From Neogemmobacter tilapiae (GTDB lineage: Bacteria > Pseudomonadota > Alphaproteobacteria > Rhodobacterales > Rhodobacteraceae), in the NCBI RefSeq assembly GCF_014652215.1, contig NZ_BMYJ01000001.1:310001-374000 (forward strand): a DNA stretch of 64,000 bases, in the 5' to 3' direction. This document shows positions 28,108-36,353 of the stretch, piece by piece; position 1 is the first letter of the stretch; every line of letters starts with the position of its first letter. The notes under the pieces are model-generated. The model saw only the letters and a program-made list of their open reading frames with translations, was not told where the DNA came from and searched no databases. The position numbers and the translations under genes are program-made.

Positions 28108-30576
28108 ATGCTCCTTGCTTTCCGCTGGCTTTTGCGTCTGTTCAGCGCCCTGATTGTTCTGGGCCTGCTGGGGCTGGTCGTCGGCTATTATTTCCTGTCC
28201 GGCTCCATCCCCGCCTATGAGGATCAGGTCGAGGTGGACGGGGTTTCCGCCCCGGTCGAGATCGTGCGAAACGTGAACAACGTGCCGCATATCTTTGGAA
28301 AGACAGACGAAGACGTGTTTTTTGCCCTGGGTTTCGCCCATGCGCAGGACCGGCTGTTCCAGATGGTGCTGATGCGCCGCACCGTGCAGGGGCGGTTGTC
28401 CGAAGTCTTTGGCAACCCGACCGTCAAAACGGACGAGCTGATGCGGCGGCTGGACCTATACGGTCTGGCGCTCGACTCGGTCGAGGCGCAGGACGCGCCC
28501 ACCAAAGCGGCGCTTGAGGCTTATGCGCGTGGCGTGAATGCGCGGATTTCGCAGGTAAACGATCAGGCGCTGGGGCGCGGCGCGCCCGAGTTCTTTTTCT
28601 TTCCCGGCGATATTGCCGCATGGCAACCGGCGGACAGCATCGCCATGATCAAGCTCTTGGCGCTGCAATTGTCGCCGCAGATGCAGAACGAGGTTTTGCG
28701 GGCGCAGATGTCGATGCTGCTGCCGGCAAGCCGTCTGGCCGACATCCTGCCCGACGATCCCGGCACGGCCAGTATGGCGCTGCCCGATTATGCCAGCCTG
28801 ATGGCCCCCGGCCTGCCCGGCCCCGGCAAACCTTTGGTGGCGCTGCGCGATCCGCTGTTTCCGGTGCCGCCGCGCGATCTGGCCGGGGCCTCGAACGCCT
28901 GGGCGGCAGCGCCCGGGCGTTCGGCAGCGGGCGGTTCGCTGCTGGCGAATGATCCGCATCTGGCCTTTGCTGCCCCCACACCGTGGTATCTGGCGCGGCT
29001 GGAACTGTCGTCAGGTGGGGTCATCGGTGGCACGATCCCCGGTATTCCGCTGATTTTGGCGGGGCGATCCGACCAGTTGGGCTGGGGGCTGACCGCCGCC
29101 TATATGGACGATCAGGACATCCTGATGGAAGAGGTGAACCCCGCCAACCCCGAGGAATACCGGGGTCTTGCAGGCTGGGAACCCTTTACCACCGACCGCA
29201 GCATCATCGTCGTGAAAGACGCCGATCCCCTGACCGTGACCCTGCGGTGGAGCGTGAACGGCCCGATCCTGCCCGGTTCGCATTTCGATCTGGCCAGTGT
29301 CACGCCGCAAGGCCATGTCGCGGCCCTGTCTTGGACGGCTTTGCAAGCGGGCGATACGTCGATGACGGCGGGGATGCGGCTGATGGCCGCGCGTTCGGTG
29401 GCCGAGGCGCAGGTGGCCGGGGCATTGTTCAAGGCCCCCGGCCTGAACCTATTGCTGGCCGACCGGCAGGGCATTGCCTTGCAGATGGTCGGCTCGATCC
29501 CGGCCCGCGATGCGGCCCATGAAACACAGGGCCGGATGCCCGCGCTGGGATACAAGGCGCAGAACCGCTGGCAGGGCTATCTGCCCTATGCCGACAACCC
29601 GGTCGAGGTGAACCCCGAAACCGGCATCATCGGCAACACCAACAACCGCACGGTGGACCGCCCCTTCCCGCAGCATGTCAGCTTTGACTGGGGCGACACG
29701 CAGCGCATCCAGCGCTGGACGGGGCTGATGAAGGCGCGTGAGGTGCACACGCGCGGCAGCTTTGTCGAGGCGCAGTTGGATACGGTCAGCTTTGCAGCCC
29801 GGACGCTGCTGGCGCTGGTGGGGGCTGATCTGTGGTTCACCGGCGAGGCGGCGGCCGAAGGCACGCCGGAACGCAAGCGGCAAGAGGCGCTGGCCCTGCT
29901 GGCCGAATGGAACGGCGAGATGAACGAACACCTGCCCGAACCTCTGATCTATTCCGCATGGATGCGGGCGCTGAACGACCGGCTGATCCGCGATGAAATC
30001 GGGCCGATGGCCGATCTGTTCACCCATCCCGACCCGGTCTTTGTCGAACGTGTGTTCCGCGATACCGGCGGGGCGGCGGCATGGTGCGACGTGATCCAGT
30101 CGTCGCCGGTGGAAACCTGCACCGACATGGCGCGGATTGCGCTGGACGAGGCACTGCTGGACCTGACCGAACGCTATGGCCCCGCCATTGAAAGCTGGCG
30201 TTGGGGCGATGCGCATGAGGCGGCGCATGACCATCCGGTGCTGGGGCAGATCCCGCTGCTGCGGCATGTCGTGAACATCCGGCAATCGACCAGCGGCGAC
30301 GGCGACACGCTGATGCAGGGCAAGACCAGCGGGGCGGAACCGGAGCCTTGGCTGAACGTGCATGGCGCGGGCTATCGCGGCGTCTATGACTTTGCCGATC
30401 CGGATTCGTCGGTCTTCATCATCGCCACCGGCCAATCGGGACATCCCCTGTCGCGCTTTTACGACGATCTGGGGGTCTTGTGGCGGCGAGGGGAATATAT
30501 TCCCATGTCGCTGGACCCGGAACTGGCGCGGGCGGCGGCGGTGGGGGTGACATTGTTGTCACCGCGCAGCCCCTGA
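28108..30576 (+). CDS. Penicillin acylase-family Ntn hydrolase
   Basis: An 822-residue Ntn-hydrolase precursor. A hydrophobic helix (LFSALIVLGLLGLVVGYYFLSG, about 14-35) anchors or exports it. The alpha-chain region begins 'ISRDNNVPHI'-like (VEIVRNVNNVPHIFGKTDEDVFFALGFAHAQDRLFQM). The beta chain would start at Ser262 in 'GASNAWAAAPG', the self-cleaving nucleophile. 'GGSLLANDPHLAF' and 'GNTNNRTVDRPFP' are family motifs in the beta chain. Relatives are penicillin G acylases, cephalosporin acylases and N-acyl-homoserine lactone acylases of the PvdQ type. The substrate cannot be chosen from sequence. Confidence 0.88.
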   Translation: MLLAFRWLLRLFSALIVLGLLGLVVGYYFLSGSIPAYEDQVEVDGVSAPVEIVRNVNNVPHIFGKTDEDVFFALGFAHAQDRLFQMVLMRRTVQGRLSEVFGNPTVKTDELMRRLDLYGLALDSVEAQDAPTKAALEAYARGVNARISQVNDQALGRGAPEFFFFPGDIAAWQPADSIAMIKLLALQLSPQMQNEVLRAQMSMLLPASRLADILPDDPGTASMALPDYASLMAPGLPGPGKPLVALRDPLFPVPPRDLAGASNAWAAAPGRSAAGGSLLANDPHLAFAAPTPWYLARLELSSGGVIGGTIPGIPLILAGRSDQLGWGLTAAYMDDQDILMEEVNPANPEEYRGLAGWEPFTTDRSIIVVKDADPLTVTLRWSVNGPILPGSHFDLASVTPQGHVAALSWTALQAGDTSMTAGMRLMAARSVAEAQVAGALFKAPGLNLLLADRQGIALQMVGSIPARDAAHETQGRMPALGYKAQNRWQGYLPYADNPVEVNPETGIIGNTNNRTVDRPFPQHVSFDWGDTQRIQRWTGLMKAREVHTRGSFVEAQLDTVSFAARTLLALVGADLWFTGEAAAEGTPERKRQEALALLAEWNGEMNEHLPEPLIYSAWMRALNDRLIRDEIGPMADLFTHPDPVFVERVFRDTGGAAAWCDVIQSSPVETCTDMARIALDEALLDLTERYGPAIESWRWGDAHEAAHDHPVLGQIPLLRHVVNIRQSTSGDGDTLMQGKTSGAEPEPWLNVHGAGYRGVYDFADPDSSVFIIATGQSGHPLSRFYDDLGVLWRRGEYIPMSLDPELARAAAVGVTLLSPRSP

Positions 30577-30589
30577 CCCCCTCACCCTG

Positions 30590-30611
30590 CCCTTTCCCCA
30601 AGGGGAAAGGG
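30590..30611. repeat. Palindromic intergenic element between convergent genes
   Basis: CCCTTTCCCC, AA, GGGGAAAGGG is a perfect 10-bp inverted repeat preceded by CCCCTCACCCTG. This resembles the widespread CCCTCACCC...CTCTCCCC-AAGGGGAGAGGG intergenic palindromes of many Gram-negative genomes. It lies between the acylase gene and the FAD oxidoreductase gene, whose 3' ends face each other, and may act as a two-way terminator. Confidence 0.6.
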
Positions 30612-30627
30612 GACGTCGTGCCCCAAA

Positions 30628-31791
30628 TCAGACCACCGCCCTTTCACGGAACGCCCGTCCCGCCAGCACCCGTTCCACGCCCAGATCCGACAGGTCCAGC
30701 GTCTGCCAACCCCCGGTCAGGATATGTTCGGCAATGCCCCGGCCCAAGGCGGGCGATTGCTGCAAGCCGTGGCCAGAAAAGCCGGACATCAGGTAAAGGT
30801 TCGGCAGTTCCGGATGCGGCCCGACGATCGCATTCTGGTCCAGCGTGTTATAGTCGTAATGCCCCACCCAATGCCGGATCACCTTGACCGCATCGAAACC
30901 CGGTGCGCGGTGGTAAAGCTGTTCCCAGATCACCTCTTCAAACAGATGCAGGTCGGGATCAAAATCGTTGATGTCGCAGGCCTGGTCATCGGCAGGCACC
31001 GTGGCGGTGATCCAATGCGGCCCTTCGGGGCGCAGATAGAAACCCTGGTCGATCAGCAGCGGGGCCTCGGGGTGCCGCGCGTTGGGCGCGTCGATGACAA
31101 AGACGGTGCGTTTGCGCGGTTCCACCGGATGGGCCAGCCCCGCCAGCGCCATGATGGCCGTGGCCCCCGTTCCCGCCGCATTCACCAGCGCCCCGCAGGG
31201 CAGATCGCCACCCTTTTCCAAGGTCATGCCCTGCACGCGCCCCCCGGCCACCTGCACACCCACCACCCGGTCGGTGACATAACGCACCCCCATGGCCCGC
31301 GCGGCGGCCTTGAACCCACCCAGCAGGCCCATGTTGTCGAACCAACCCTCGTCCCGCGGCCCAAAGGAACCCGCCGCCAGATCATCGCAGTTCATCCAAG
31401 GATATTTCGCCCGCAACTCATCGGCCGAAAGGATCTGCGTGGCAGCCCCATGCGAACGCTGCATTTCCGCCAGTTCCCGCATCAGCGCGACATTGTCGGG
31501 GTTCGAGGTGACGAACAGATAACCATTTTCCCGCAGACCCAGATCGCCCGCCCCCGGCCCCAGATGTTCGGTAAAGTTGCGGATGAAATCGACACCAAAG
31601 CGGGAAATCTGCACGTTCACAGCGGTTGAAAACTGGCTGCGGATCGAGGCGACCGAAAGCGCCGTGGCCGCCTTGGCATAGCTGGGGTCAGGCTCCACCA
31701 CTGTCACCGTGATGCCCGGATGTATCTTGGCCAGCCACCAGGCCGCCGCCGAACCCATCACCCCACCGCCCGCAATCACCACGTCCTGCAT
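30628..31791 (-). CDS. FAD-dependent oxidoreductase (DAO/sarcosine oxidase-like)
   Basis: A 387-residue flavoprotein of the DAO family. 'QDVVIAGGGVMGSAAAWWLAK' is the FAD dinucleotide-binding motif, and 'GHYDYNTLDQNAIVGPHPELPNLYLMSGFSGHGLQQSPALGR' is the C-terminal FAD signature of sarcosine oxidase/glycine oxidase-like proteins. The start ATG at 31791 is chosen because AGGAG lies 6 bases upstream and the FAD motif then begins at residue 3. An open frame up to 31878 is ignored. It is divergent from the LuxR-type regulator gene (85 bp between), which may control it. The amine or amino acid substrate is unknown. Confidence 0.85.
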   Translation of the reverse strand: MQDVVIAGGGVMGSAAAWWLAKIHPGITVTVVEPDPSYAKAATALSVASIRSQFSTAVNVQISRFGVDFIRNFTEHLGPGAGDLGLRENGYLFVTSNPDNVALMRELAEMQRSHGAATQILSADELRAKYPWMNCDDLAAGSFGPRDEGWFDNMGLLGGFKAAARAMGVRYVTDRVVGVQVAGGRVQGMTLEKGGDLPCGALVNAAGTGATAIMALAGLAHPVEPRKRTVFVIDAPNARHPEAPLLIDQGFYLRPEGPHWITATVPADDQACDINDFDPDLHLFEEVIWEQLYHRAPGFDAVKVIRHWVGHYDYNTLDQNAIVGPHPELPNLYLMSGFSGHGLQQSPALGRGIAEHILTGGWQTLDLSDLGVERVLAGRAFRERAVV

Positions 31792-31876
31792 CACCGACTC
31801 CTCTGTCATGATCATGGACAAACCACGAAGCCGCCCGCTAAGACAAGGGTCGGACAACCAAAGACGGGAAAGACCC

Positions 31877-32665
31877 ATGCCAGACGTCTTGGACGTGATG
31901 AATGCCGTGGCCCATGCCCAATCGGTGGACGAAGTCTGGGACCATGCGGTCCGCTATTTCCGGGGCCACGGGCTGGCCCGCGCCACCTATGGCTTTACCC
32001 GGTTCCGCCGGGAACGTTCCGTCGGCGACCCGGATGATCTGCTGTTCGTGTCCTCTTACCCCGCCGACTATTCGCGCCTCTATTTCCAAGGCGGTCTATA
32101 CGCGAAAACCGCGATGTTCCGCTGGGTGACGCAGAACACTGGCACCTGCACCTGGCGCTGGGTGGAAGAGGCGGCCTTGAAGGGCGAGCTTAGCCCCCAG
32201 GAAATGGAGGCGATGAAGGTGAACCGGGCGGCCGGCGTGCTCGCCGGTGTCTCGATCAGCTTTCCCGAGGTTTCGGCCCGGGCCAAGGGGGCACTCGGTC
32301 TGGCCGCTGATCCGGGGATGAGCCATGATGACTTGGATGTCCTGTGGTCCGCTTGGGGCAAAGAGATCGAGGCTTTGGCCCATCTGATGCATCTCAAGAT
32401 CGTGCAACTGCCGATGGCGAACCGCCGCCGTCAGTTGACCGAACGCCAACGCGAGGTGTTGGAATGGGTTGCTGACGGCAAGACAGCGCAGGATATCGGC
32501 ATCATCATGGGCATCAGTCCCGCGATGGTCGAAAAGCATCTGCGACTGGCCCGACATGCGCTGGACGTGGACACCACAGCGCAGGCCGTGGCCAAGGGCA
32601 CAATGCTGAACCGCATTTTCCAGCGCCCCGCCCATGCGGGAATGAACCTGCGGCTGGTCGGTTAA
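31877..32665 (+). CDS. LuxR-type regulator with autoinducer-binding-like domain (solo)
   Basis: A 262-residue regulator. The first ~165 residues look like the autoinducer-binding domain ('YPADYSRLYFQGGLYAKTAMFRWV', 'GVLAGVSISFPEV'). The last ~65 residues are a LuxR helix-turn-helix ('LTERQREVLEWVADGKTAQDIGIIMGISPAMVEKHL'). No luxI-type synthase is in the window, so it is a solo. The Asp-Pro pair that usually contacts the acyl-homoserine lactone appears absent (KT at the likely position), so it may read another ligand. The frame is open upstream, but that part is antisense to the oxidoreductase; ATG 31877 gives a normal length. Confidence 0.8.
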   Translation: MPDVLDVMNAVAHAQSVDEVWDHAVRYFRGHGLARATYGFTRFRRERSVGDPDDLLFVSSYPADYSRLYFQGGLYAKTAMFRWVTQNTGTCTWRWVEEAALKGELSPQEMEAMKVNRAAGVLAGVSISFPEVSARAKGALGLAADPGMSHDDLDVLWSAWGKEIEALAHLMHLKIVQLPMANRRRQLTERQREVLEWVADGKTAQDIGIIMGISPAMVEKHLRLARHALDVDTTAQAVAKGTMLNRIFQRPAHAGMNLRLVG

Positions 32666-32691
32666 GGCCCAGCCACAGATCCCGACCCTGC

Positions 32692-33072
32692 CTAGCGGTA
32701 GCTCACCACCTCGTATTCCACCCCCTCCCGGCTCCAGAAATAGAACCGTCGCCCCGGTTCATAATCGGCATGGGCCGTCGGCGTCAGCCCTTCGGCATAG
32801 ACCGCCCGTTCTGCCGCCTCCAGATCATCCACCACCAGCCCGATGTGGTTCAGCCCACCCCGCTGGCCATGGGTGTCCATCCGTCCCAGCGACACACCTT
32901 CGGCCCCCGAATACAGCGCCAGATACTGGTCCTCGGTGCCCACATGCACCGACCGCCCGCCGTGGATCGAAGGCCCTTGCCAGCGCACGTGCCAGCCAAA
33001 CAGCCGCACCAGCAGCCCGGCCGTCGCGTCCACATCCCCCACCGTCACATTCACATGTTCCAGCCTTGCCAT
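32692..33072 (-). CDS. VOC (glyoxalase/bleomycin resistance) family protein
   Basis: A 126-residue single vicinal-oxygen-chelate protein: 'LEHVNVTVGDVDATAGLLVRLFGW' opens the first beta-alpha-beta-beta-beta module, 'GLNHIGLVVDDLEAAERAV' the second, and 'GRRFYFWSREGVEYEVVSY' ends with the metal-ligand Glu (GVEYEVV). VOC proteins act as lyases, dioxygenases or as binders of toxic compounds. It is divergent from soxR with a SoxR-box-like dyad between, so it may belong to the oxidative or redox-drug response. Confidence 0.85.
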   Translation of the reverse strand: MARLEHVNVTVGDVDATAGLLVRLFGWHVRWQGPSIHGGRSVHVGTEDQYLALYSGAEGVSLGRMDTHGQRGGLNHIGLVVDDLEAAERAVYAEGLTPTAHADYEPGRRFYFWSREGVEYEVVSYR

Positions 33073-33116
33073 GATCTTCCCTTTCCGGATTGATTCGCAT
33101 GGCTCTTTTGATAATT

Positions 33117-33134
33117 TCTTAAGTGCACTTTAGA
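33117..33134. promoter_or_regulatory. Candidate SoxR operator between soxR and the VOC gene
   Basis: TCTTAAGTGCACTTTAGA contains the perfect 10-bp palindrome AAGTGCACTT and agrees at 12 of 18 positions with the enterobacterial SoxR box CCTCAAGTTAACTTGAGG. On the minus strand it lies between TTGATC and TATCAA with a 19-base spacer. The overlong spacer is the hallmark of MerR-family-activated promoters. Confidence 0.7.
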
Positions 33135-33148
33135 TCAAGGGGAATGTG

Positions 33149-33586
33149 ATGAAGGCCCATGGTTTGACCATCGGCGATCTTGCCGCCCGCACCGGACTGG
33201 CCGTTTCCGCCATTCGCCACTACGAATCCATGGGCATCCTTTCGCCCCTGCGGAATGCAGGCGGTCATCGTCGCTATGACCGCAGCGATCTGCGCCGCCT
33301 GTCCTATGCCATGGTCGCCCAAGGCCTTGGCCTCTCGCTCGCGCGCATCGCCGAAAGCCTGCGCCACCTGCCGCAGGGCCGGGCCCCCAGCCGCCAAGAC
33401 TGGACTGCCATTTCCACCGATATCCGCGCCGATCTGGAAAGCCGTATCGCGCAGCTGACCGCGTTGCGTGACCGACTGGATGGCTGCATCGGCTGCGGAT
33501 GCCTGTCGCTGGAACTCTGCGCCCTGCACAATCCCGCAGATATCAAGGGCCAACAGGGTCCGGGCGCACGCAGTTTATGCGTTTAA
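33149..33586 (+). CDS. soxR: Redox-sensing MerR-family regulator SoxR
   Basis: A 145-residue MerR-family protein. The N-terminal winged helix reads 'TIGDLAARTGLAVSAIRHYESMGIL...GHRRYDRSDL'; a dimerisation helix follows. The C terminus has the SoxR [2Fe-2S] cluster motif: Cys113, Cys116, Cys118 and Cys124 in 'CIGCGCLSLELC'. Oxidation of the cluster by redox-cycling compounds turns SoxR into an activator. The ATG at 33149 is preferred over the GTG at 33146 because GGGG lies 6 bases before it. Outside enterics SoxR usually controls a few genes directly; the divergent VOC gene is the obvious candidate. Confidence 0.93.
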   Translation: MKAHGLTIGDLAARTGLAVSAIRHYESMGILSPLRNAGGHRRYDRSDLRRLSYAMVAQGLGLSLARIAESLRHLPQGRAPSRQDWTAISTDIRADLESRIAQLTALRDRLDGCIGCGCLSLELCALHNPADIKGQQGPGARSLCV

Positions 33587-33768
33587 GCAGAATCAAGGTC
33601 AGGTTTGCCGCACTCGCCCAACGGCCAGATTTTATTCAAACAGGGAACCGGGCGCTGTTGTCGGCGTTCCTTGACACAGGTGCCTGTATCCGCCGCCGGA
33701 ACCTTTCCCCAAGGTTGCCGTTTCGGATACCATCGGCCGGGCTTGTCCCCCTCGACCGGTCAAACTCA
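33587..33768 (+). other. Structured intergenic stretch, possible small RNA
   Basis: No convincing protein gene is seen between soxR and the terminator at 33769. The stretch holds an elaborate dyad: GTATCCG (33686-33692) pairs with CGGATAC (33724-33730), enclosing AACCTT-TCCCC-AAGGTT (33700-33716), which can be extended by GG/CC across a bulge. A TTGACA lies at 33671 but without a clear -10. Structure followed by a strong T-tailed terminator is the layout of a small RNA on the plus strand. It could also be the soxR 3' untranslated region. Confidence 0.3.
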
Positions 33769-33803
33769 ACGGCGCGGCCCCCTAAGGGGACCGCGCCGTT
33801 TTT
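33769..33803 (+). terminator. Rho-independent terminator (soxR side; probably also tsf)
   Basis: ACGGCGCGG pairs with CCGCGCCGT, continues after one C/A mismatch as CCCC/GGGG with a TAA loop, and is followed on the plus strand by TTTTT. It lies 25 bases beyond the tsf stop on the opposite strand, where the tail (TTGAGTTTG) is weaker, so it likely works both ways. Confidence 0.85.
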
Positions 33804-33827
33804 GTTTCAGCCAATCAGAGAGCAGGA

Positions 33828-34724
33828 TTAACCCTGCGTCATCTTCGCGACTTCGGCCGCAAAGTCCTCTTTTTCCTTCTCGATGCCCTCACCCACGGCC
33901 ATCCGCACAAAGCCCAGGATTTCCACCCCAGCCTCGGTCGCCGCTTGCGCCACAGTGATGTCCGGGTTCACCACGAACTTCTGGTTCACCAGCGTCACTT
34001 CTTCCAGGAACTTCTTCATCCGGCCCGGAATGATGTTGTTCTGGATCACGGCTTCCGGCTTCGGCTTGGCCGAGGCGGCGTTTTCTTCCAGCGCCTTCTG
34101 CGTCTGCACCGCCAGCTCACGCTCCAGCACCGACGCATCCATCGCCGCTTCGTTCAGCGACAGCGGGTTCGACGCCGCGATGTGCATCGCAATCTGCTTG
34201 CCAATGCCGTTGTCTGCGCCCTTCAAGGCCACCAGAACGCCGATCCGGCCCAAAGCATCCGCCGCCGCGTTGTGCACGTACGAGGCCACCGAGTCGCCTT
34301 CGATGCTCGCCATCCGGCGCAGCGTCATGTTTTCGCCGATCACGGCAATCGTTTCGTTCAGCGCGGTTTCCACCGGCTTGCCGCCCAGATCCGCCGCCTT
34401 CAGCGCTTCCAGATCCGCCGCATTCAAGGCTGCCGTCGTGATCCCACGTACCAGCGCTTGGAAGTCGGCGTTCTTGCCCACAAAGTCGGTTTCCGAGTTC
34501 ACTTCGACCGCGACACCCTTGCCGCCGACAACCGCAACCCCAACCAGACCTTCCGCGGCCACGCGGTCGGCTTTCTTGGCGGCCTTCGCCAGACCCTTGG
34601 TGCGCAGCCAATCGACGGCCGCTTCCATATCGCCGTTGACTTCCGTCAGCGCCTTTTTCGCATCCATCATCCCTGCGCCGGTCGAATCGCGCAGTTCTTT
34701 TACCATTTGTGCGGTGATCGTCAT
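33828..34724 (-). CDS. tsf: Translation elongation factor EF-Ts
   Basis: EF-Ts exchanges GDP for GTP on EF-Tu. The 298 residues match the family: the UBA-like N terminus '[41 protein letters not shown]', then '[14 protein letters not shown]', and the core motif '[20 protein letters not shown]' that contacts EF-Tu. The start ATG at 34724 has GAGGAG 6 bases upstream; an open frame to 34784 is ignored. It follows rpsB by 75 bases in the standard rpsB-tsf operon. Confidence 0.97.
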   Translation of the reverse strand: MTITAQMVKELRDSTGAGMMDAKKALTEVNGDMEAAVDWLRTKGLAKAAKKADRVAAEGLVGVAVVGGKGVAVEVNSETDFVGKNADFQALVRGITTAALNAADLEALKAADLGGKPVETALNETIAVIGENMTLRRMASIEGDSVASYVHNAAADALGRIGVLVALKGADNGIGKQIAMHIAASNPLSLNEAAMDASVLERELAVQTQKALEENAASAKPKPEAVIQNNIIPGRMKKFLEEVTLVNQKFVVNPDITVAQAATEAGVEILGFVRMAVGEGIEKEKEDFAAEVAKMTQG

Positions 34725-34799
34725 CGCCGTCTCCTCAAAGATATGGTCCCGGCGCGCCTTACGCCCGCCGGGCAACAGTTCCATGTCAAAGGCCCGAAA

Positions 34800-35558
34800 T
34801 CAGGCCTCGGCGACAGCTTCTTCTTCCGGGGCTTCTTCCAACGCGCCCAGATCCACGCCAGCCGCACCCATATGGGCCGACATCCCGTCCAGCGCCGCAC
34901 GGGCCACCAGATCGCAATACAGCTGGATCGCACGGGCCGCATCGTCATTGCCCGGAATCACATAGTTCACGCCTTTGGGCGAGTTGTTGGTATCCACCAC
35001 ACCCACCACCGGAATGCCCAGCTTTTGCGCTTCCAGGATCGCCAGATCTTCCTTGCCCACGTCCACGATGAACAACAGGTCCGGCACGCCGCCCATTTCA
35101 CGGATCCCGCCCAGCGAAGCCTGCAATTTGGCCTGCTCGCGCTCCATGTTCAGACGCTCTTTCTTGGTCAGGCCATCGGCCCCATCCGCCATCAAAGCAT
35201 CAATCTGCTTCAGACGCTGGATCGAGTTCGACACGGTTTTCCAGTTGGTCAACGTGCCGCCCAGCCAGCGGTGGTTCATGTAGAACTGCGCGCAACGCTC
35301 AGCGGCCTCAGCCACCGGCTTTTGCGCCTGACGCTTCGTGCCCACGAACAGGATACGCCCGCCCTTGGCGACGGTATCACGCACGACTTTCAGCGCCTGA
35401 TCCAGCATCGGAACAGTCTGCGTCAGGTCAAGGATGTGAATCCCATTGCGGTCGCCGTAGATGTATTCACCCATCTTCGGGTTCCAGCGGGCCGTTTGGT
35501 GGCCATAGTGAACGCCAGCTTCCAGCAGCTGACGCATGGTAAACTCGGGGAGCGCCAT
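34800..35558 (-). CDS. rpsB: 30S ribosomal protein S2
   Basis: A 252-residue S2 protein: '[24 protein letters not shown]' and '[12 protein letters not shown]' near the N terminus and '[33 protein letters not shown]' near residues 185-220 are family signatures. An acidic, Ala/Glu-rich tail ([12 protein letters not shown]) extends the C terminus. ATG 35558 with AAGGA 7 bases upstream is chosen over a GTG/ATG 13 codons earlier. The 163-bp leader up to parE holds no obvious gene. S2 often represses its own operon through the leader, but I see no clear motif here. Confidence 0.97.
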   Translation of the reverse strand: MALPEFTMRQLLEAGVHYGHQTARWNPKMGEYIYGDRNGIHILDLTQTVPMLDQALKVVRDTVAKGGRILFVGTKRQAQKPVAEAAERCAQFYMNHRWLGGTLTNWKTVSNSIQRLKQIDALMADGADGLTKKERLNMEREQAKLQASLGGIREMGGVPDLLFIVDVGKEDLAILEAQKLGIPVVGVVDTNNSPKGVNYVIPGNDDAARAIQLYCDLVARAALDGMSAHMGAAGVDLGALEEAPEEEAVAEA

Positions 35559-35721
35559 GTCGAATTCCTTTCCGGTTTCGCGCCTCGGCAAAGCCATCTC
35601 ATCCCCGACGCATTCGGGAACAACCGGCGGACCCTACGGGATTTCTCCCCGCAAAAGCCCAAGCTCTGCCTGTGAAGTGGCGGTGCCTTAGCGGGTTCGG
35701 GATGGATGTGCAAGGGGATTG

Positions 35722-36009
35722 CTAAAGATGCCGCCCGAAATCCGTCCGCCCATGCAGAACGCGGATCACCTCCAACCGCCCCGCCCTTTCGCGGAAAAAA
35801 ATCAGATGCGCCCCCACCGGACAACTGCGATAGCCGGGGCGAAGATCCACCAAACGCCCCAGCTTTCGCCCATCGGCCAAAGCACGGCAAGCATCGCGGA
35901 TGTCGTCCACGTATTGATCGGCCTGATCCGCGCCCCACTGTTCCGCAGTATAGTCCCAGACCGCCGCGATATCCGCCATCGCCGCTGGCGAAAACAGCGG
36001 CAATGTCAT
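35722..36009 (-). CDS. parE: ParE/RelE-family toxin
   Basis: A 95-residue protein of the ParE/RelE fold: 'SPAAMADIAAVWDYTAEQWG' (N-terminal helices), 'DACRALADGRKLGRLVDLRPGYRSCPVGAHLIFFRERAGRLEVIRVLHGRTDFGRHL' (central strands and C-terminal strand-helix). ParE toxins act on DNA gyrase, while RelE types cut mRNA on ribosomes. The length and 'VLHGRTDF' ending fit ParE better. It overlaps the upstream antitoxin gene by 4 bases, so the two are translated together. It stands 163 bp upstream of rpsB on the same strand. Confidence 0.88.
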   Translation of the reverse strand: MTLPLFSPAAMADIAAVWDYTAEQWGADQADQYVDDIRDACRALADGRKLGRLVDLRPGYRSCPVGAHLIFFRERAGRLEVIRVLHGRTDFGRHL

Positions 36010-36254
36010 GCCCCGTTCAACGCCGCCCGTTTGCGGGCTTTCAAGGCGTCAAAATCAAACGCCTCTGGCTCTCCGGATTGTTCCCCTTCAATCAACGCCG
36101 CCTGCAAGGCCTTCATCTGCGCCTCGCGTTCTTCCAGCAAACGCAAACCCGCCCGGATCACATCACTGGCCGAGCCATAGCGCCCCGTCCGAACCTGATC
36201 GCCGATAAACCCCGTAAAATGATCGCCCAAAGAAACGGATGTGTTCTGCACCAT
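36006..36254 (-). CDS. parD: ParD-type ribbon-helix-helix antitoxin
   Basis: An 82-residue antitoxin. 'NTSVSLGDHFTGFIGDQVRTGRYGSASDVIRAGLRLLEERE' is the CopG/ParD ribbon-helix-helix DNA-binding domain, followed by a flexible acidic/basic tail ('FDFDALKARKRAALNGA') that normally wraps the toxin. The start ATG 36254 has GGAG 6 bases upstream; the longer open frame to 36914 is antisense to psuK and is not used. A perfect dyad at 36283-36299 is the likely autoregulatory operator. Confidence 0.88.
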   Translation of the reverse strand: MVQNTSVSLGDHFTGFIGDQVRTGRYGSASDVIRAGLRLLEEREAQMKALQAALIEGEQSGEPEAFDFDALKARKRAALNGA

Positions 36255-36282
36255 GGCTTTCTCCTTCCACTTCCCCGCCATC

Positions 36283-36299
36283 ATACCAATTTTTGGTAT
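36283..36299. promoter_or_regulatory. Probable ParD operator
   Basis: ATACCAA, TTT, TTGGTAT is a perfect 7-bp inverted repeat 29 bases before the parD start. AT-rich dyads directly before a toxin-antitoxin pair are bound by the ribbon-helix-helix antitoxin. It also lies 55 bases before psuK on the other strand. Confidence 0.7.
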
Positions 36300-36353
36300 T
36301 TCCGCAACCACTCCCCCCTTGCACCCACCCCCCGCTTTCGGCAATGACAACCC

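Noticed and set aside
33671-33700. A standard promoter (TTGACA) for a small RNA
   Set aside because: The -35 match is exact, but the bases 17-18 downstream (CCGCCG) are not a credible -10, so no promoter is listed.
33945-35675. A 576-codon plus-strand frame across tsf and rpsB
   Set aside because: It is antisense to two essential conserved genes and crosses their operon gap, with shadow-type composition.
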